A stretch of 60,000 nt of DNA, from the NCBI RefSeq assembly GCF_008831285.2, contig NC_045138.2, positions 38,309,115 to 38,369,114 of the forward strand. The letters are read 5' to 3'. The first letter of the stretch is position 1, and every line of letters starts with the position of its first letter. Positions 38,699 to 50,005 of this stretch are shown here, in pieces. Position numbers and translations under genes: made by a program. The notes under the pieces were generated by a model that was not told the DNA's origin, did no database searches, and saw nothing but the letters and a program-made list of their open reading frames with translations. This stretch comes from Nymphaea colorata (taxonomy: Eukaryota; Streptophyta; Magnoliopsida; Nymphaeales; Nymphaeaceae).

Positions 38699-38743
<45 letters not shown>

Positions 38744-38795
38744 CCTGCTTGAGTGCTGTTTTCGGGTTACAGATATTGGTGCTACATTTCTATCA
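38336..38795 (+). repeat. 3' LTR of Copia family 1
   Basis: 460 bp, TG...CA, identical to the 5' LTR except for a CT run of 18 rather than 17 units (38703-38738). It holds the polyprotein's last two codons, including the stop. The CCCTA duplicate follows at 38796-38800, and then the satellite resumes exactly in phase (TACATCGAAAGGGG). Confidence 0.97.
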
Positions 38796-41700
38796 CCCTA
38801 TACATCGAAAGGGGAAGTAGTCCCATCAGACATGGAAACTGCATATGAATATTGATGTGGCAACGTCCCTACCATCAAGTTCAAAATGTCAATCACATGC
38901 ATTTGAAATAAATGGCAAACTGAAGATATAGCCGATGCGTAGCCAACTAGATGCATCGACATAATGGGATGTTTTAGGATGTTATATGTGAGACAAAAGT
39001 ATTGTCTATGAAAATACCATGGTAGGAAAGATACGATGAACCCCGTACAACAAGAGGGGTAGCAGTTCCGTAAGACATGTGAATTGCATATGGATATTGT
39101 TGAGGCAACGTCCATACCATCAAGTTCAAAATCTCAATCACATGCATTTGAAATAAATGGCGAACTGAAGACATGGCCGATGCATGGCCAACTAGATGCA
39201 TCGACATAATTGCAATGTTTTAGGATGTTATATGTGAGAAAAGTATTGTCTATTAAAAATACTATTGTAGGAAAGATACGATGAACCCCGTACAACAAGA
39301 GGGGAAGCAATTCTGTAAGACATGCGAACTGCATATGGATATTGTTGAGGCAACGTCTCCACAATCAAGTGAAAAATGTCAATTACACGCCTTTGAAATA
39401 AATGGTGAATTGAAGATATAGCCGATGCATGGTCAACTAGATGCATCGGCATAATGATCCGTTTTAGGAGGTTATGTGCGAGACAAAAGCATTGACTCTG
39501 AAAAAACTGGGGCAGGAAAGATGTGATGAACCCTATACATCAAAAGGGAAAGCAGTACCTTGAGAAATGGGAACTGCATATGGATCTTGATGAGGCAACG
39601 TCCCTACCATCAAGTTCAAAATGTCAATCACATGTATTTTAAATAAATGGCAGACTGAAGACATAGACGATGCATGGCCAACTAGATGCATCGACATAAT
39701 GACATGTTTTAGGATGTTATATGTAAGACAAAAGTATTGTCTATGAAAATACCATGGTCGGAAAGATACGATGAACCTCGTACAACAAGAGGGGAAGCAG
39801 TTCCGTAAGACATGTGAACTGCATATGGATATTGATGAGGCAACGTCCATACCATCAAGTTCAAAATCTCAATCACATGCATTTAATATAAATGGCGAAC
39901 TGAAGACATAGCCGATGCATGGCCAACTAGATGCATTGACATAATAGCAATGTTTCAGAATGTTATATGTGAGACAAAAGTATTGTCTATTAAAAATACT
40001 ATAGTAGGAAAGATACGATGAACCTCGTACAACAAGAAGGGAAGCAGTTCTGTAAGACATGCGAACTGCATATGGATATTGTTGAGGCAACGTCTCCACA
40101 ATTAAGTGAAAAATGTCAATTACACGCATTTGAAATAAATGGTGAATTGAAAATATAGCCGATGCATGGCCAACTAGATGCATCGGCATAATGATCCGTT
40201 TTAGGAGGTTATGTGTGAGATAAAAGCATTGACTCTGAAAAATTAGGGTAGGAAAGATGTGATGAACCCTATACATCGAAAGTGGAAGCAGTACCTTGAG
40301 ACATGGGAACTGCATATGGATCTTGATGAGGCTATGTCCCTACTATCAAGTTCAAAATGTCAATCAAATGCACTGTAAATAAATGGCTGACTGAAGACAT
40401 GGTCGATGCATGGCAAATTAGATGCATCAGCATAATGGTCAGTTTCAGAAGGTCATGTGTGAGACAAAAGTATTGACTATGAAAAACCTATAGTATGAAT
40501 GATACGATGAACCACGTACAACAAAAGGGGAAGCAGTCCGGTAAGACATGCGAACTTCATATGGATTTTGATGAGGCAACGTCCCTACCATCAAGTTCGA
40601 AATGTCAATCTCATGCCTTTGAAATAAATGGCGGACTGAAGACATAGCTGATACATGGCCAACTAGATGCATCGACATAATGGTATGATTTAGAATGTTA
40701 TATGTGAGACAAAAGTACTGTCTATGAAAATTCTATGGTAGGAAAGATATGATGAACCCCGTACAACAAGAGGGGAAACAGTTTCGTAAGACATGCGAAC
40801 TGCATATCGATATTGTTGAGGCAACGTCTCCACAATCAAGTTAAAAATGTCAATTAGACGTTTTTGAAATAAATGGTGAATTGAAGATATAGCCGATGCA
40901 TGGCCAACTAGATGCATCGGCATAATGATCCGTTTTAGGAGGTTATGTGTGAGATAAAAGCATTGACTCTGAAAAAATTGGGGTAGTAAAGATGTGATGA
41001 ACCCCATACATTGAAAGGGGAAGCAGTACCGTGAGACATGGGAGCTGCATATGGATCTTAATGTGGTTGCGTCCCTACTATCAAGTTCAAAATGTCAATC
41101 AAATGCACTGCAAATAAATGGCTGATTGAAGACATGGTCGATGCATGGCAAATTAGATGCATCAGCATAATGGTTAGTTTTCGAGGGTCATGTGTGAGAC
41201 AAAAGTATTGACTATGAAAAACCTTGAGTATGAAAGATACAATGAAGCCCGTACAACTAAAGGGGAAGCAGTCTCGTAAGACATGCGAACTGCATATGGA
41301 TATTGATGAGGCAACGTCCCTACCATCAAGTTCAAAATGTCAATCACATGCATTTTAAATAAATGGCGGACTGAAGACATAGCCGATGCATGGCCAACTA
41401 GATGCATCGACATAATGGCATGTTTTAGGATGTTATATGTGAGACAGAAGTATTGTCTGAAAATACTATGGTTGGAAAGATACGATGAATCCCGTACAAC
41501 AAGACGTGAAGCAGTTTCGTAAGACATGCGAACTGCGTATGGATATTGTTGAGGCAACGTGTCCACAATCAAGTTAAAAATGTCAATTACACGCTTTTGA
41601 AATAAATGGTGAATTGAAGATATAGCCGATGCATGGCCAACTAGATGCATCGGCATAATGATCCGTTTTAGGAGGTTATGTGTGAGACAAAAGCATTGTC

Positions 41701-41931
41701 TCTGAAAAAACTGGGTTTGGAAAGATGCGATGAACCCTATACATCGAAAGGGGAAGCAGTACCATGAGACATGAGAACTGCATATGGATCTTGATGAGGC
41801 TACGTCTTTACTATTAAGTTCAAAATGTCAATCAAATGCACTGCAAATAAATGGCTGACTCAAGACATGGTCGATGCATGGCAAATTAGATGCATCAACA
41901 TAATGGTTAGTTTTAGAGGGTCATGTGTGAG
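38796..41931. repeat. 245-bp satellite array, second block
   Basis: About 13 monomers continue the array between the plus-strand Copia element and the second CT-rich element. The left part (38975-40240) duplicates 31320-32770. The right part contains the TATTGACTATGAAAAACC and CAAATGCACTGCAAATAAA classes. No gene is visible. Confidence 0.95.
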
Positions 41932-43263
41932 TAGGGCTGGGCGTCGGGCTTGGGCTGGGGAAATCCTGGTCCGGGCCGCGCCCGGGCTTGATAACCCGGC
42001 CTGATAACTAAACCGGGCCTAATAGTGCGGCCAGGCAGCGACCCGGCCCTGCCCGACTCCCGCCCTCAGGCGGTCGTGCTGGCCTCCGCCCTCACTCCCC
42101 TGGCCCCTCCCTCTCCCTCTTCGTTCCGTCTTCGTCTCCCTCTCACTCTCTACTCCCTCTCCCTCGACCCTCTCTGCTCGCTCTCCCTTCCGTCTCCCTT
42201 TCCCTCTGCTCCTTCTCCCTCTCTGCTCTGTCTCCCTTTTCCCTCTCCCTCCCTGTCCCTCTCCCTCTCTGCAACCTCTCCCTCTGCTCCTTCTCCCTCT
42301 CCCTCCCTCTCCCTCTCTGCTCCTTCTCCCTCTCTCCCTCTCCCTTCCGTCTCCCTCTCTGCTCCTTCTCCCTCTTCTCCCTCTCCCTTTTCCCTCTCCC
42401 TCTCCCTCTCTGCTCGCTCTCCCTTCCGTCTCCCTCTCCCTCTCTCTCTGCTCCTTCTCCCTCTCCCTCTACTCCTTCTCCCTCTCCCTCTCCCTCTCTG
42501 CTCGCTCTTCCTTCCGTCTCCCTCTGCTCCTACTCCCTCTCTGCAACCTCTCCCTTCCTTCTCCCTCTCCCTCTCCGCTCTCTCTCCCTTCCGTCTCCCT
42601 CTCTTTCTGCTCCTTCTCCCTCTCCCTCCCTCTCCCTCTCCCTCTCCCTCTGCTCTCCCTCTCCCTCTCCCTCTACTCCTTCTCCCTCTGCTCCTTCTCC
42701 CTCTCCCTTCCGTCTCCCTCTCCCTCTCCCTTCCATCACCCTCTGCTCCTTCTCCCTCTCCCTTTTCCCTCCCTCTCCCTCTCCCTCTCCCTCTTCCCTC
42801 TCCCTCCCTCTCCCTCTCTGCCCTCCCTCTCCCTCTCTGCTCTCCCTCTCCCTTCCATCTCCCTCTGCTCCTACTCCCTCTCTCCCTCTCCCTCTCCCTC
42901 TCCCTCTCCCTTTTCCCTCTCCCTCTGCTCCTTCTCCCTCTCTGCTCTCCCTCTCCCTCTCTGCTCTCCCTCTGCTCCTACTCCCTCTCTCCCTCTCCCT
43001 TTTCCCTCTCCCTCTCCCTCTGCTCCTCCCTTTTCCCTCCCCCTTCGCCTGGCCCGGTCGTTCCCCTCCCTCTTTGCTCCCAATCATCCCGTCTCCATCT
43101 CACTTTTCTCTCTCCGCCTCCGTCCGCATCCCTCTCCCTGGTTCCCTCTCCCTCTCCCTCCTCCTCTCCGCTCGGCTCCCCCTTTCCGTCTCTTCTCCCT
43201 CGCTGCGGGCCTAACTTTTGGTGGCCAAGCCCAGTACCCGGCCCGGCCCGATGCCCACCCCTA
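41932..43263. mobile_element. CT-rich terminal-inverted-repeat element, copy 2 (complete)
   Basis: A 1332-bp element is inserted in the satellite word ATGTGTGAG/ACAAAAG. The left end TAGGGCTGGGCGTCGGGC and the inverse of the right end, TAGGGGTGGGCATCGGGC, agree at 16 of 18 positions. Subterminal GC-rich segments enclose a polypyrimidine core. The flanks suggest an imperfect duplication of satellite (TGTGAG on the left, TGAAAG on the right), too degraded to fix the length. No transposase is present. A hAT-like non-autonomous element is the best guess, from the style of the ends only. Confidence 0.65.
42107..43198. repeat. Polypyrimidine CCCTCT-type tract, copy 2
   Basis: This is the same C/T hexamer mosaic as in copy 1, about 0.55 kb shorter. 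It again includes CTTCCGTCTCC and TGCTCCTTCT words, and again leaves long meaningless open frames on both strands. The length difference shows that the core changes size while the GC-rich ends stay recognisable. Confidence 0.9.
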
Positions 43264-45347
43264 TGAAAGACAAAAGGATTGACTATGAAAAACCCCGAGT
43301 ATGAAAGATACGACGAACCCCGTACAACAAAAGGGGAAGCAGTCCCGTAAGACATGCAAACTGCATATGGATATTGATGAGGCAACGTCCCTACCATCAA
43401 GTTCAAAATGTCAATCACATGCATTTGAAATAAATGGCGAACTGAAGACATAGCCGATGCATGGCCAACTAGATGCATCGACATGATGGTATGTTTTAGG
43501 ATGTTATATGGGAGACAAAAGTATTGTCTATGAATATACTATGGTAGGAAAGATACGATGAACCCCGTACAACAAGAGGGGAAGCAGTTCCGTAAGACAC
43601 GCGAACTGCATATCGATATTGTTGAGGCAACGTCTTCACAATCAAGTTAAAAATGTCAATTACACGCATTTGAAATAAATGGTAAATTGAAGATATAGCC
43701 GATGCATGGCCAACTAGATGCATCGGCATAATGATCCGTTTTAGAAGGTTATGTGAGAGACAAAAGCATTGACTCTGAAAAAACTGGGGTAGGAAAGATG
43801 TGATGAACCCTATGCATCGAAAGGGGAAGCAGTACCTTGAGACATGGGAACTGCATATGGATCTTGATGAGGCTACGTCCCTACTATCAAGTTCAAAATG
43901 TCAATCAAATGCACTGCAAATAAATGGCTGACTGAAGACATGGTCGATGCATGGCAAATTAGATGCATTTTCATAATGGTCAGTTTTAGAAGGTCATGTG
44001 TGAGACAAAAGTATTGACTATGAAATACCTAGAGTATGAAAGATACGATGAACCACGTACAACAAAAGGGGAAGCAGTCTCGTAAGACATGCGAACTGCA
44101 TATGGATATTCATGAGGCAACGTCCCTACCATCAAGTTCAAAATGTCAATCACATGCATTTGAAATAAATGGTAGAATGAAGACATAGCCGATGCATGGC
44201 CAACTAGATGCATTGGCATAATGGTATGTTTTATGAGGTTATATGTGAGACAAAAGTATTGTCTATAAAAATATTATGGTAGGAAATATACAATGAACGC
44301 CGTACAACGAGAGGGTTAGCAGTCCCGTAAGACATGTGAACTGCATATGGATATTGATGAGGCAACGTCCATACCATCAAGTTCAAAATCTCAATCACAT
44401 GCATTTGAACTAAATGGCGAACTGAAGACATAGCCGATGCATGGCCAACTAGATGCATCGACATAATAGCAATGTTTTAGGATGTTATATGTGAGACAAA
44501 AGTATTGTCTATGAAAATACCATGGTAGGAATGATACGATGAACCCCGTACAACAAGAGGGGAAACAGTTCCGTAAGACATACGAACTGCATATGGATAT
44601 TGTTGAGGCAACGTCTCCACAATCAAGTGAAAAATGTCAATTACACGCCTTTGAAATAAATGGTGAATTGAAGATATAGCCGATGCATGGCCAACTAGAT
44701 TCATCGGCATAATGATCCGTTTTAGGAGGTTATGTGTGAGACAAAAGCATTGACTCTGAAAAAACTGGGGTAGGAAAGATGTGATGAACCCCATACATCG
44801 AAAGGGGAAGCAGTACCTTGAGACATGGGAGCTGCATATGGATCTTAATGTGGCTGCGTCCCTACTATCAAGTTCAAAATGTCAATCAAATGCACTGCAT
44901 ATAAATGGCTGATTGAAGACATGGTCGATGCATGGCAAATTAGATTCATCAGCATAATGGTTAGTTTTCGAGGGTCATGTGTGAGACAAAAGTATTGACT
45001 CTGAAAAACCTAGAGTTTGAAAGATTTGATGAACCCCGTACAACAAAAGGGGAAGCAGTCCCGTAAGACATGCGAACTGCATATGGATATTGATGAGGCA
45101 ACGTCCCTACCATCAAGTTCAAATTGTCAATCACATGCATTTGAAATAAATCGCGGAATGAAGACATAGCCGATGCATGGCCAACTAGATGCATCGGCAT
45201 AATGGTATGTTTTAGGAGGTTATATGTGAGACAAAAGTATTGTCTTTGAAAATACTATGGTGGGAAAGATACAATGAACCCCGTACAACAAGAGGGGAAG
45301 CAGTTCCGTAAGACATGCGAACTGCATATGGATATTGTTGAGGCAAC
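43264..45347. repeat. 245-bp satellite array, third block
   Basis: About 8.5 monomers lie between the CT-rich element and the minus-strand Copia element. The first monomers match those at 1888-2390 in private variants (AAAGGATTGACTATG, ATCGACATGATG, GAATATACTATGG, GTCTTCACAATC). No gene is visible. Confidence 0.95.
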
Positions 45348-45680
45348 TGTAAGAATCTTTGCTTAATGTAGGAATCTTTGCTTATGCACGTCTCTCCGTC
45401 TGAAATCTGCTAGAATGAGAAGAAGAAGTAGAAGAGAAGACAAATGGAGAAAGAGAGTCACCGGCCATTTTAGCCGTGTGATCATATGAATCATTTAATT
45501 AATTGAAATGATCATGCATGCTTAATATGATCATGCATGATTAATTGAACAATTAATCATATGATTCATATGTATCATTTCATATATTTACAGATGTGCC
45601 ACCGCCTAGTCTGTTTAGGCGTGTGGATTAGAAAACAAGTGGATCGGGTCTGAATAGACCCGAACCTCCATACGCTAACA
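45348..45680 (-). repeat. 3' LTR of Copia family 2 (long, palindromic core)
   Basis: 333 bp, TGTAAGAATC...ACGCTAACA on the plus strand. Outer parts match the other LTR (50296-50589), with substitutions seen near 45371 (A/G) and in CCTAGTCTG versus CCTAGTATG. The core 45484-45585 (102 bp) is unrelated to the 63-bp core of the other LTR and is AT-rich and palindromic. A 19-bp direct repeat TGTAAGAATCTTTGCTTAA lies at the outer left end. Confidence 0.93.
45484..45585. repeat. AT-rich palindromic block replacing the LTR core
   Basis: ATATGAATCA at 45484-45493 pairs perfectly with TGATTCATAT at 45562-45571, and pairing continues with mismatches for about 20 bp. ATGATCATGCATG occurs twice inside. 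The block could fold into a long hairpin. It occupies the place of the promoter-proximal U3 part in the partner LTR, between the shared words GTGTGATC and ATTTACAGATG. Confidence 0.85.
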
Positions 45681-48600
45681 GCCCCCCTCAAGTTGTGCAT
45701 GAGATTTGACCATGCATAACTTGTTCTTCAAGTCCCAAAAATGCTGCCCTGTGAGTCCTTTAGTAAAGATATCAGCTATCTGTTCACTGGTGGATATATA
45801 AGTAAGCACGATCTCGGCTTCTTCAACCTTCTGACGGATGAAGTGTTGATCAATCTCTATGTGTTTGGTACGATTATGCAAAATGGGATTGAAGGCAATT
45901 TTTATTGCACTTTGATTGTCACATAGTAATGATGATTGGGCAATAGGAAGATTAAGCTCTCCAAGCAAATGTCGTAACCATGATGCTTCAGCGGTCCCTG
46001 CAGCCATTGCTCTATACTCTGCCTCAGTGCTGGATCGTGCAACAGCACGCTGCTTTTTACTGTTCCAATAGATGAGATTAGAATCAAGAAAAAGACAGAA
46101 GCCTGAAACTGATCGTCGATCATCGGGATCGCCTGCCCAGTCTGCATCAGTATATGTATATATGCTATGTCCAAGAGAAAGATTGGGGCATTTTGTGTAG
46201 ACTAGTCCATCTCCAAGAGAAGCTTTGAGATACTGCAATATCCGCTTAGCGGCATCCATATGTCCTTCTGTGGGGGCATGCATGAACTGAGAAATCTGAT
46301 TTACAGCATATACTATGTCTGGGCGAGTAAAAGTGAGGTATTGTAACATACCAACAATGCTGCGATAGAATGTAGGATCGGAATATGCTGCAGTTCCATC
46401 AGATGAAGTCAACTTAGTGTTTAGAACACTAGGAGTGGTTATGGGTTTGCAATTAGTCATGCCTGCCCTGTCCAAAACATCTAGGGTATACTTGTGCTGC
46501 GTAAGAGTCAATCTATCATTTGTCCTGTCAAGCTCAACACCCAAAAAATACCGTAATTCGCCAAGATCCTTCATCTTGAATTCTTGCTTCAACATATTTT
46601 TAACATAGGATATATGTGATGTCGAGTTCCCAATGATAACAATATCATCAACATATATAAGCAACCAAGTGGTAGCTTCTCCGGAATGATAGATAAACAA
46701 AGAGTGATCGAGAGAGCTTCGGAGAAAACCAACTTGTTGTATATGATGAGAAAAACGATCGAACCATGATCTAGAAGCTTGCTTCAACCCATATAGAGAT
46801 TTTTGTAATTTACAAACCCATTGTTGAGGATCATGAGTAGTATAGCCAGGGGGTTGCTCCATGTAGACCTCCTCCTTAAGAATCCCATGAAGAAATGCAT
46901 TTTTAACATCTAACTGATAAAGAGGCCACCCATATGAGACTGCAAGAGAAATAATCACGCGTATTATTCCCATCTTGATGACTGGACTGAATGTTTCATC
47001 ATAATCTTCCCCATATTGTTGAGTGAACCCGCGTGCCACAAGACGCGCCTTATGTCGATCAATGCTACCATCTGGCTTATATTTCAGCTTGTAAACCCAC
47101 TTAGAACCTACAACATTCTTAGTATTTGGACGAGGAACAATCTGCCAAGTTTGACATTCATGTAAGGCTGTCATTTCCTCATTCATAGCTTCAACCCAAC
47201 ATTTTTCCTTACTCGCATGGTGATAAGATTTTGGTTCCACCTTTTTGTTGACTTCTGTCATAAACAACTGAAAATCCAAAGAAAAAGTATTATAGCTCAC
47301 CCATCTATCAATAGGATGTCTCACGCGTTGTGACTGGCGTGGAACTGCGGTAGGTTCTGCCGTAGGAACTGATCGCCTAGAATACACCAGGCCTGAAAAT
47401 CGATTATATGGAGGTGGATCATTGGGTTGAGGAAATGGAGGCACGCTGTCCAAGGAGCTACTGACAGGTGTTTCGGGTTCATTAACAGCTTGCTCCTTGT
47501 GTTCATTCAACTTTTCCGCCCCTTGTCTTAAGATTTCAGCATGTATCCAAGTATCATAAACCTCATTTTTGTCCTTGAGTGTTAAAGAAGTTGCCTTGGA
47601 GTCCTGTAACCTGCTTTCATCAAAAACAACATGCCGTGAAATATGTACACGCCCAGTTTTAGGGTTGTAACACCTATAACCCTTGTAATTTTCTGCATAC
47701 CCTATAAATCTGCACAAAACAGCACGATCTTGAAATTTGTTTCGTAAGGAAACATCAACATGTACATAGCACACACATCCAAAAACACGTAAATCTTCAT
47801 AACACGGCTGTTCTTGATGTAATAGAAAAAATGGAGATTTTCCATCAAGCAAAGCCAATGGCAGTCGATTTATAACATGAACAGCTGTATGAAAAGCCTC
47901 GGTCCACAATGTCATAGGTAAGTCTGTGTCATGCATCATGCTAAGGGCGCTTTCAACAATATGCCTATGTTTCCTTTCAGCAATTCCGTTTTGCTGAGGT
48001 GTATGCGGGCATGAAGTTTGTCTAGTGATCCCATTATCTAGTAGATACTCAGTAAATTCATTAGAAATAAATTCACCACCACCATCACATTGAAAATGCA
48101 CAATATTGCTGGAATATTTGTTCCGAACCAAAGCATGAAATTGAGTAAACAGGCGGAAGACTTCTGATTTGTGTTTGATGAAGTGAATCCAAGTATATCG
48201 GGAATATGAATCAATAAAAATAACATAATATCTACTCCCAGAAGAAGAAGAAATTGGAGCAGGCCCCCAAACATCGGAATGTATAGTGTCAAAAACCTTT
48301 GAAGCTCTTTTATTTATTAATTGAAAAGGAAGGGCATGGCTCTTACAGAGATGACAACTCGAGCACATGCTGGACTCACTGACTGAACTCAGACTGGACT
48401 TATCTAAGAGCCCGTCTGCAACAAGACTTCGAACAAAAGACTGACTACAATGAGCTAACCGACCATGCCAAATGGATGGCTTATTATATTCTGCGACATT
48501 GATTTCACTATGAATTGAAAAGAATGGATCTGAAGAGTGAGATTTTGACAACTTTGGAGCTTCTTCAAGAACATACATGTCGCCTTTGCGAGTGCCCTCA

Positions 48601-49991
48601 GCGAACGTCCTCTTGGTTCGAGCATCCTTGACATAAACAGAAGACGGTGTAAATTCAACAAAGGAGTGAGTATCATCAATCAGTTTGGACACTGAGATAA
48701 TATTTTTCTTGACACTTGGAACAACAAGGACATCCTTTAATGGAATGGAAGAGGAACCCATAGATATTTGTGCATTTTCAATGTGCGATATTGTGTGATG
48801 GGAACCATCTCCCGTGACAACTGAGCCTTGATCTAAATAAGGGAAAACACTAGATAAAGTACCTGTGTCACCAGTAACATGGACTGCTGCTCCAGAGTCC
48901 ACATACCACTCTCCTTGCTCATTTTGCTTCAAGTGGAGCTTAGATAAGGCTGTCATAAGAAGTTGTTGCACCTCCGATGAAACATTTGATGTTGGATTTG
49001 AGCTAGATGAGGATGAAACGGACCCTGCTGCTGCCTTGTTTTCACGCCTGACTTGATTATTCTTATTCTGAGGATTGTGCCAACATTCTGATTTCACATG
49101 TCCCCTCTTATTACAATAAAAGCAAGTTGGAACCCTTCTAGATGTGGCAGCAGTAGTATTCATGCCTGGTGGTGTCGGGAGAATCCCTCTTCCCATTCCT
49201 GCCTGAGGAGTCCAAGGTCGAGTACGATTCCCTTGCAATGCATGTGTTCCTGTGATCAATACATTGTGGCTGTTGGGAGAAGTCAAATTCTGTCGCTGGA
49301 CACGACTAGCTTCGTGTTGAAATAACTTGGCTTTCAGATCTTCAAAAGATGGGAGGATAGGTAAAACCTCCAAGGCTGTGCAAAAAATATCAAACTCTGT
49401 TCCCAGGCCACTCAAGGCTTGTTGCACTTTGTCTTTATCACTGACAGGATGTCCAATGGCAGCAAGTTGATCACTTACGTTTTTTATTTCATTCAGATAT
49501 TCCAAAACTGTACGCGTCCCACGCTTGATATCCTGAAATTGTCTTCTTAATTGCAGAAACCGTGCTTCCGATACTTGAGAATACGTTGTGGCAAGGGTAG
49601 ACCACAATTCTAAGGCTGTCAAATCATCATCAATGCCTCCTAATACCTCCTCTGACAAGGTAGAAGTAATATATGCGACAAGTGACTGGTCGTGGGCCAG
49701 CCAAACATCATATTCAGGATTATTTTCCGTAAGAGTATCATATTCAATGCTAGTTTCACTTCCAGCCGAAGCCCCAATAGCTTGATCTCCCACTACGGTC
49801 TTCTTCACTTCACGGTAAATATATTTTGGAGGTGCTGGAGTAGTGCCATCGATATGCCCATAGAGTCTATGACTTTTAATAAATGGAACAATTTGACGTT
49901 TCCAAGTCAAATAGTTACTATGATTCAATTTTTGGGAAATAAGTTGGGAGAGAAAACTGGAGGATAGAAGAGAGGGCGTCGGCTGATCCAT
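45675..49991 (-). CDS. Copia gag-pol polyprotein, family 2, intact
   Basis: A single 1438-residue frame encodes the retrotransposon's proteins. Gag (about 1-280) is followed by zinc knuckle C290, C293, H298, C303; protease DSG (D365); HHCC (H509/H514, C543/C546); integrase D573, D636, E672 with 35 residues between the last two; reverse transcriptase QLDVKNAFLHG (D1028) and YVDD (1113-1116); and RNase H D1282, E1323, D1358 and the HIEIDQHF block. The C-terminal Cys codon and TAG lie within the 3' LTR. No internal stop is present. The start is the first ATG after the leader and aligns with the family 1 start. It is clearly homologous to family 1 throughout but diverged, most in the linker after integrase (about 795-880). 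Confidence 0.96.
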   Translation of the reverse strand: MDQPTPSLLSSSFLSQLISQKLNHSNYLTWKRQIVPFIKSHRLYGHIDGTTPAPPKYIYREVKKTVVGDQAIGASAGSETSIEYDTLTENNPEYDVWLAHDQSLVAYITSTLSEEVLGGIDDDLTALELWSTLATTYSQVSEARFLQLRRQFQDIKRGTRTVLEYLNEIKNVSDQLAAIGHPVSDKDKVQQALSGLGTEFDIFCTALEVLPILPSFEDLKAKLFQHEASRVQRQNLTSPNSHNVLITGTHALQGNRTRPWTPQAGMGRGILPTPPGMNTTAATSRRVPTCFYCNKRGHVKSECWHNPQNKNNQVRRENKAAAGSVSSSSSSNPTSNVSSEVQQLLMTALSKLHLKQNEQGEWYVDSGAAVHVTGDTGTLSSVFPYLDQGSVVTGDGSHHTISHIENAQISMGSSSIPLKDVLVVPSVKKNIISVSKLIDDTHSFVEFTPSSVYVKDARTKRTFAEGTRKGDMYVLEEAPKLSKSHSSDPFFSIHSEINVAEYNKPSIWHGRLAHCSQSFVRSLVADGLLDKSSLSSVSESSMCSSCHLCKSHALPFQLINKRASKVFDTIHSDVWGPAPISSSSGSRYYVIFIDSYSRYTWIHFIKHKSEVFRLFTQFHALVRNKYSSNIVHFQCDGGGEFISNEFTEYLLDNGITRQTSCPHTPQQNGIAERKHRHIVESALSMMHDTDLPMTLWTEAFHTAVHVINRLPLALLDGKSPFFLLHQEQPCYEDLRVFGCVCYVHVDVSLRNKFQDRAVLCRFIGYAENYKGYRCYNPKTGRVHISRHVVFDESRLQDSKATSLTLKDKNEVYDTWIHAEILRQGAEKLNEHKEQAVNEPETPVSSSLDSVPPFPQPNDPPPYNRFSGLVYSRRSVPTAEPTAVPRQSQRVRHPIDRWVSYNTFSLDFQLFMTEVNKKVEPKSYHHASKEKCWVEAMNEEMTALHECQTWQIVPRPNTKNVVGSKWVYKLKYKPDGSIDRHKARLVARGFTQQYGEDYDETFSPVIKMGIIRVIISLAVSYGWPLYQLDVKNAFLHGILKEEVYMEQPPGYTTHDPQQWVCKLQKSLYGLKQASRSWFDRFSHHIQQVGFLRSSLDHSLFIYHSGEATTWLLIYVDDIVIIGNSTSHISYVKNMLKQEFKMKDLGELRYFLGVELDRTNDRLTLTQHKYTLDVLDRAGMTNCKPITTPSVLNTKLTSSDGTAAYSDPTFYRSIVGMLQYLTFTRPDIVYAVNQISQFMHAPTEGHMDAAKRILQYLKASLGDGLVYTKCPNLSLGHSIYTYTDADWAGDPDDRRSVSGFCLFLDSNLIYWNSKKQRAVARSSTEAEYRAMAAGTAEASWLRHLLGELNLPIAQSSLLCDNQSAIKIAFNPILHNRTKHIEIDQHFIRQKVEEAEIVLTYISTSEQIADIFTKGLTGQHFWDLKNKLCMVKSHAQLEGGC
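45682..45689 (-). other. Polypurine tract of Copia family 2
   Basis: On the minus strand GAGGGGGG followed by one C abuts the TG of the 3' LTR. As in family 1 it is translated, as the Glu-Gly-Gly part of LEGGC. Confidence 0.88.
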
Positions 49992-50005
49992 GACTGAATA
50001 AAGAT

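Larger units (their letters stand above)
33348..38795 (+). mobile_element. Complete Ty1-copia LTR retrotransposon, family 1
   Basis: A 5448-bp element carries every expected part in order: 5' LTR, primer binding site, one gag-pol frame with integrase before reverse transcriptase (the Copia order), polypurine tract and 3' LTR. It is flanked by a 5-bp target-site duplication CCCTA (33343-33347 and 38796-38800), inserted inside the satellite word GAACCCTATACATCG. The LTRs are identical except for one CT dinucleotide, and the frame is uninterrupted. The insertion is therefore recent and could be autonomous. Size and gag style fit the Ale/Retrofit-like range, but that lineage call is tentative and would need a reverse-transcriptase tree. 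Confidence 0.97.

Noticed and set aside
41932-43263. Transposase gene inside the CT-rich element
   Set aside because: No frame outside the polypyrimidine artefacts is long enough, and no catalytic motif is present.
42025-43266. 413-codon frame in the second CT-rich tract
   Set aside because: Same artefact as in the first copy; the equivalent frame differs in length and register between copies.
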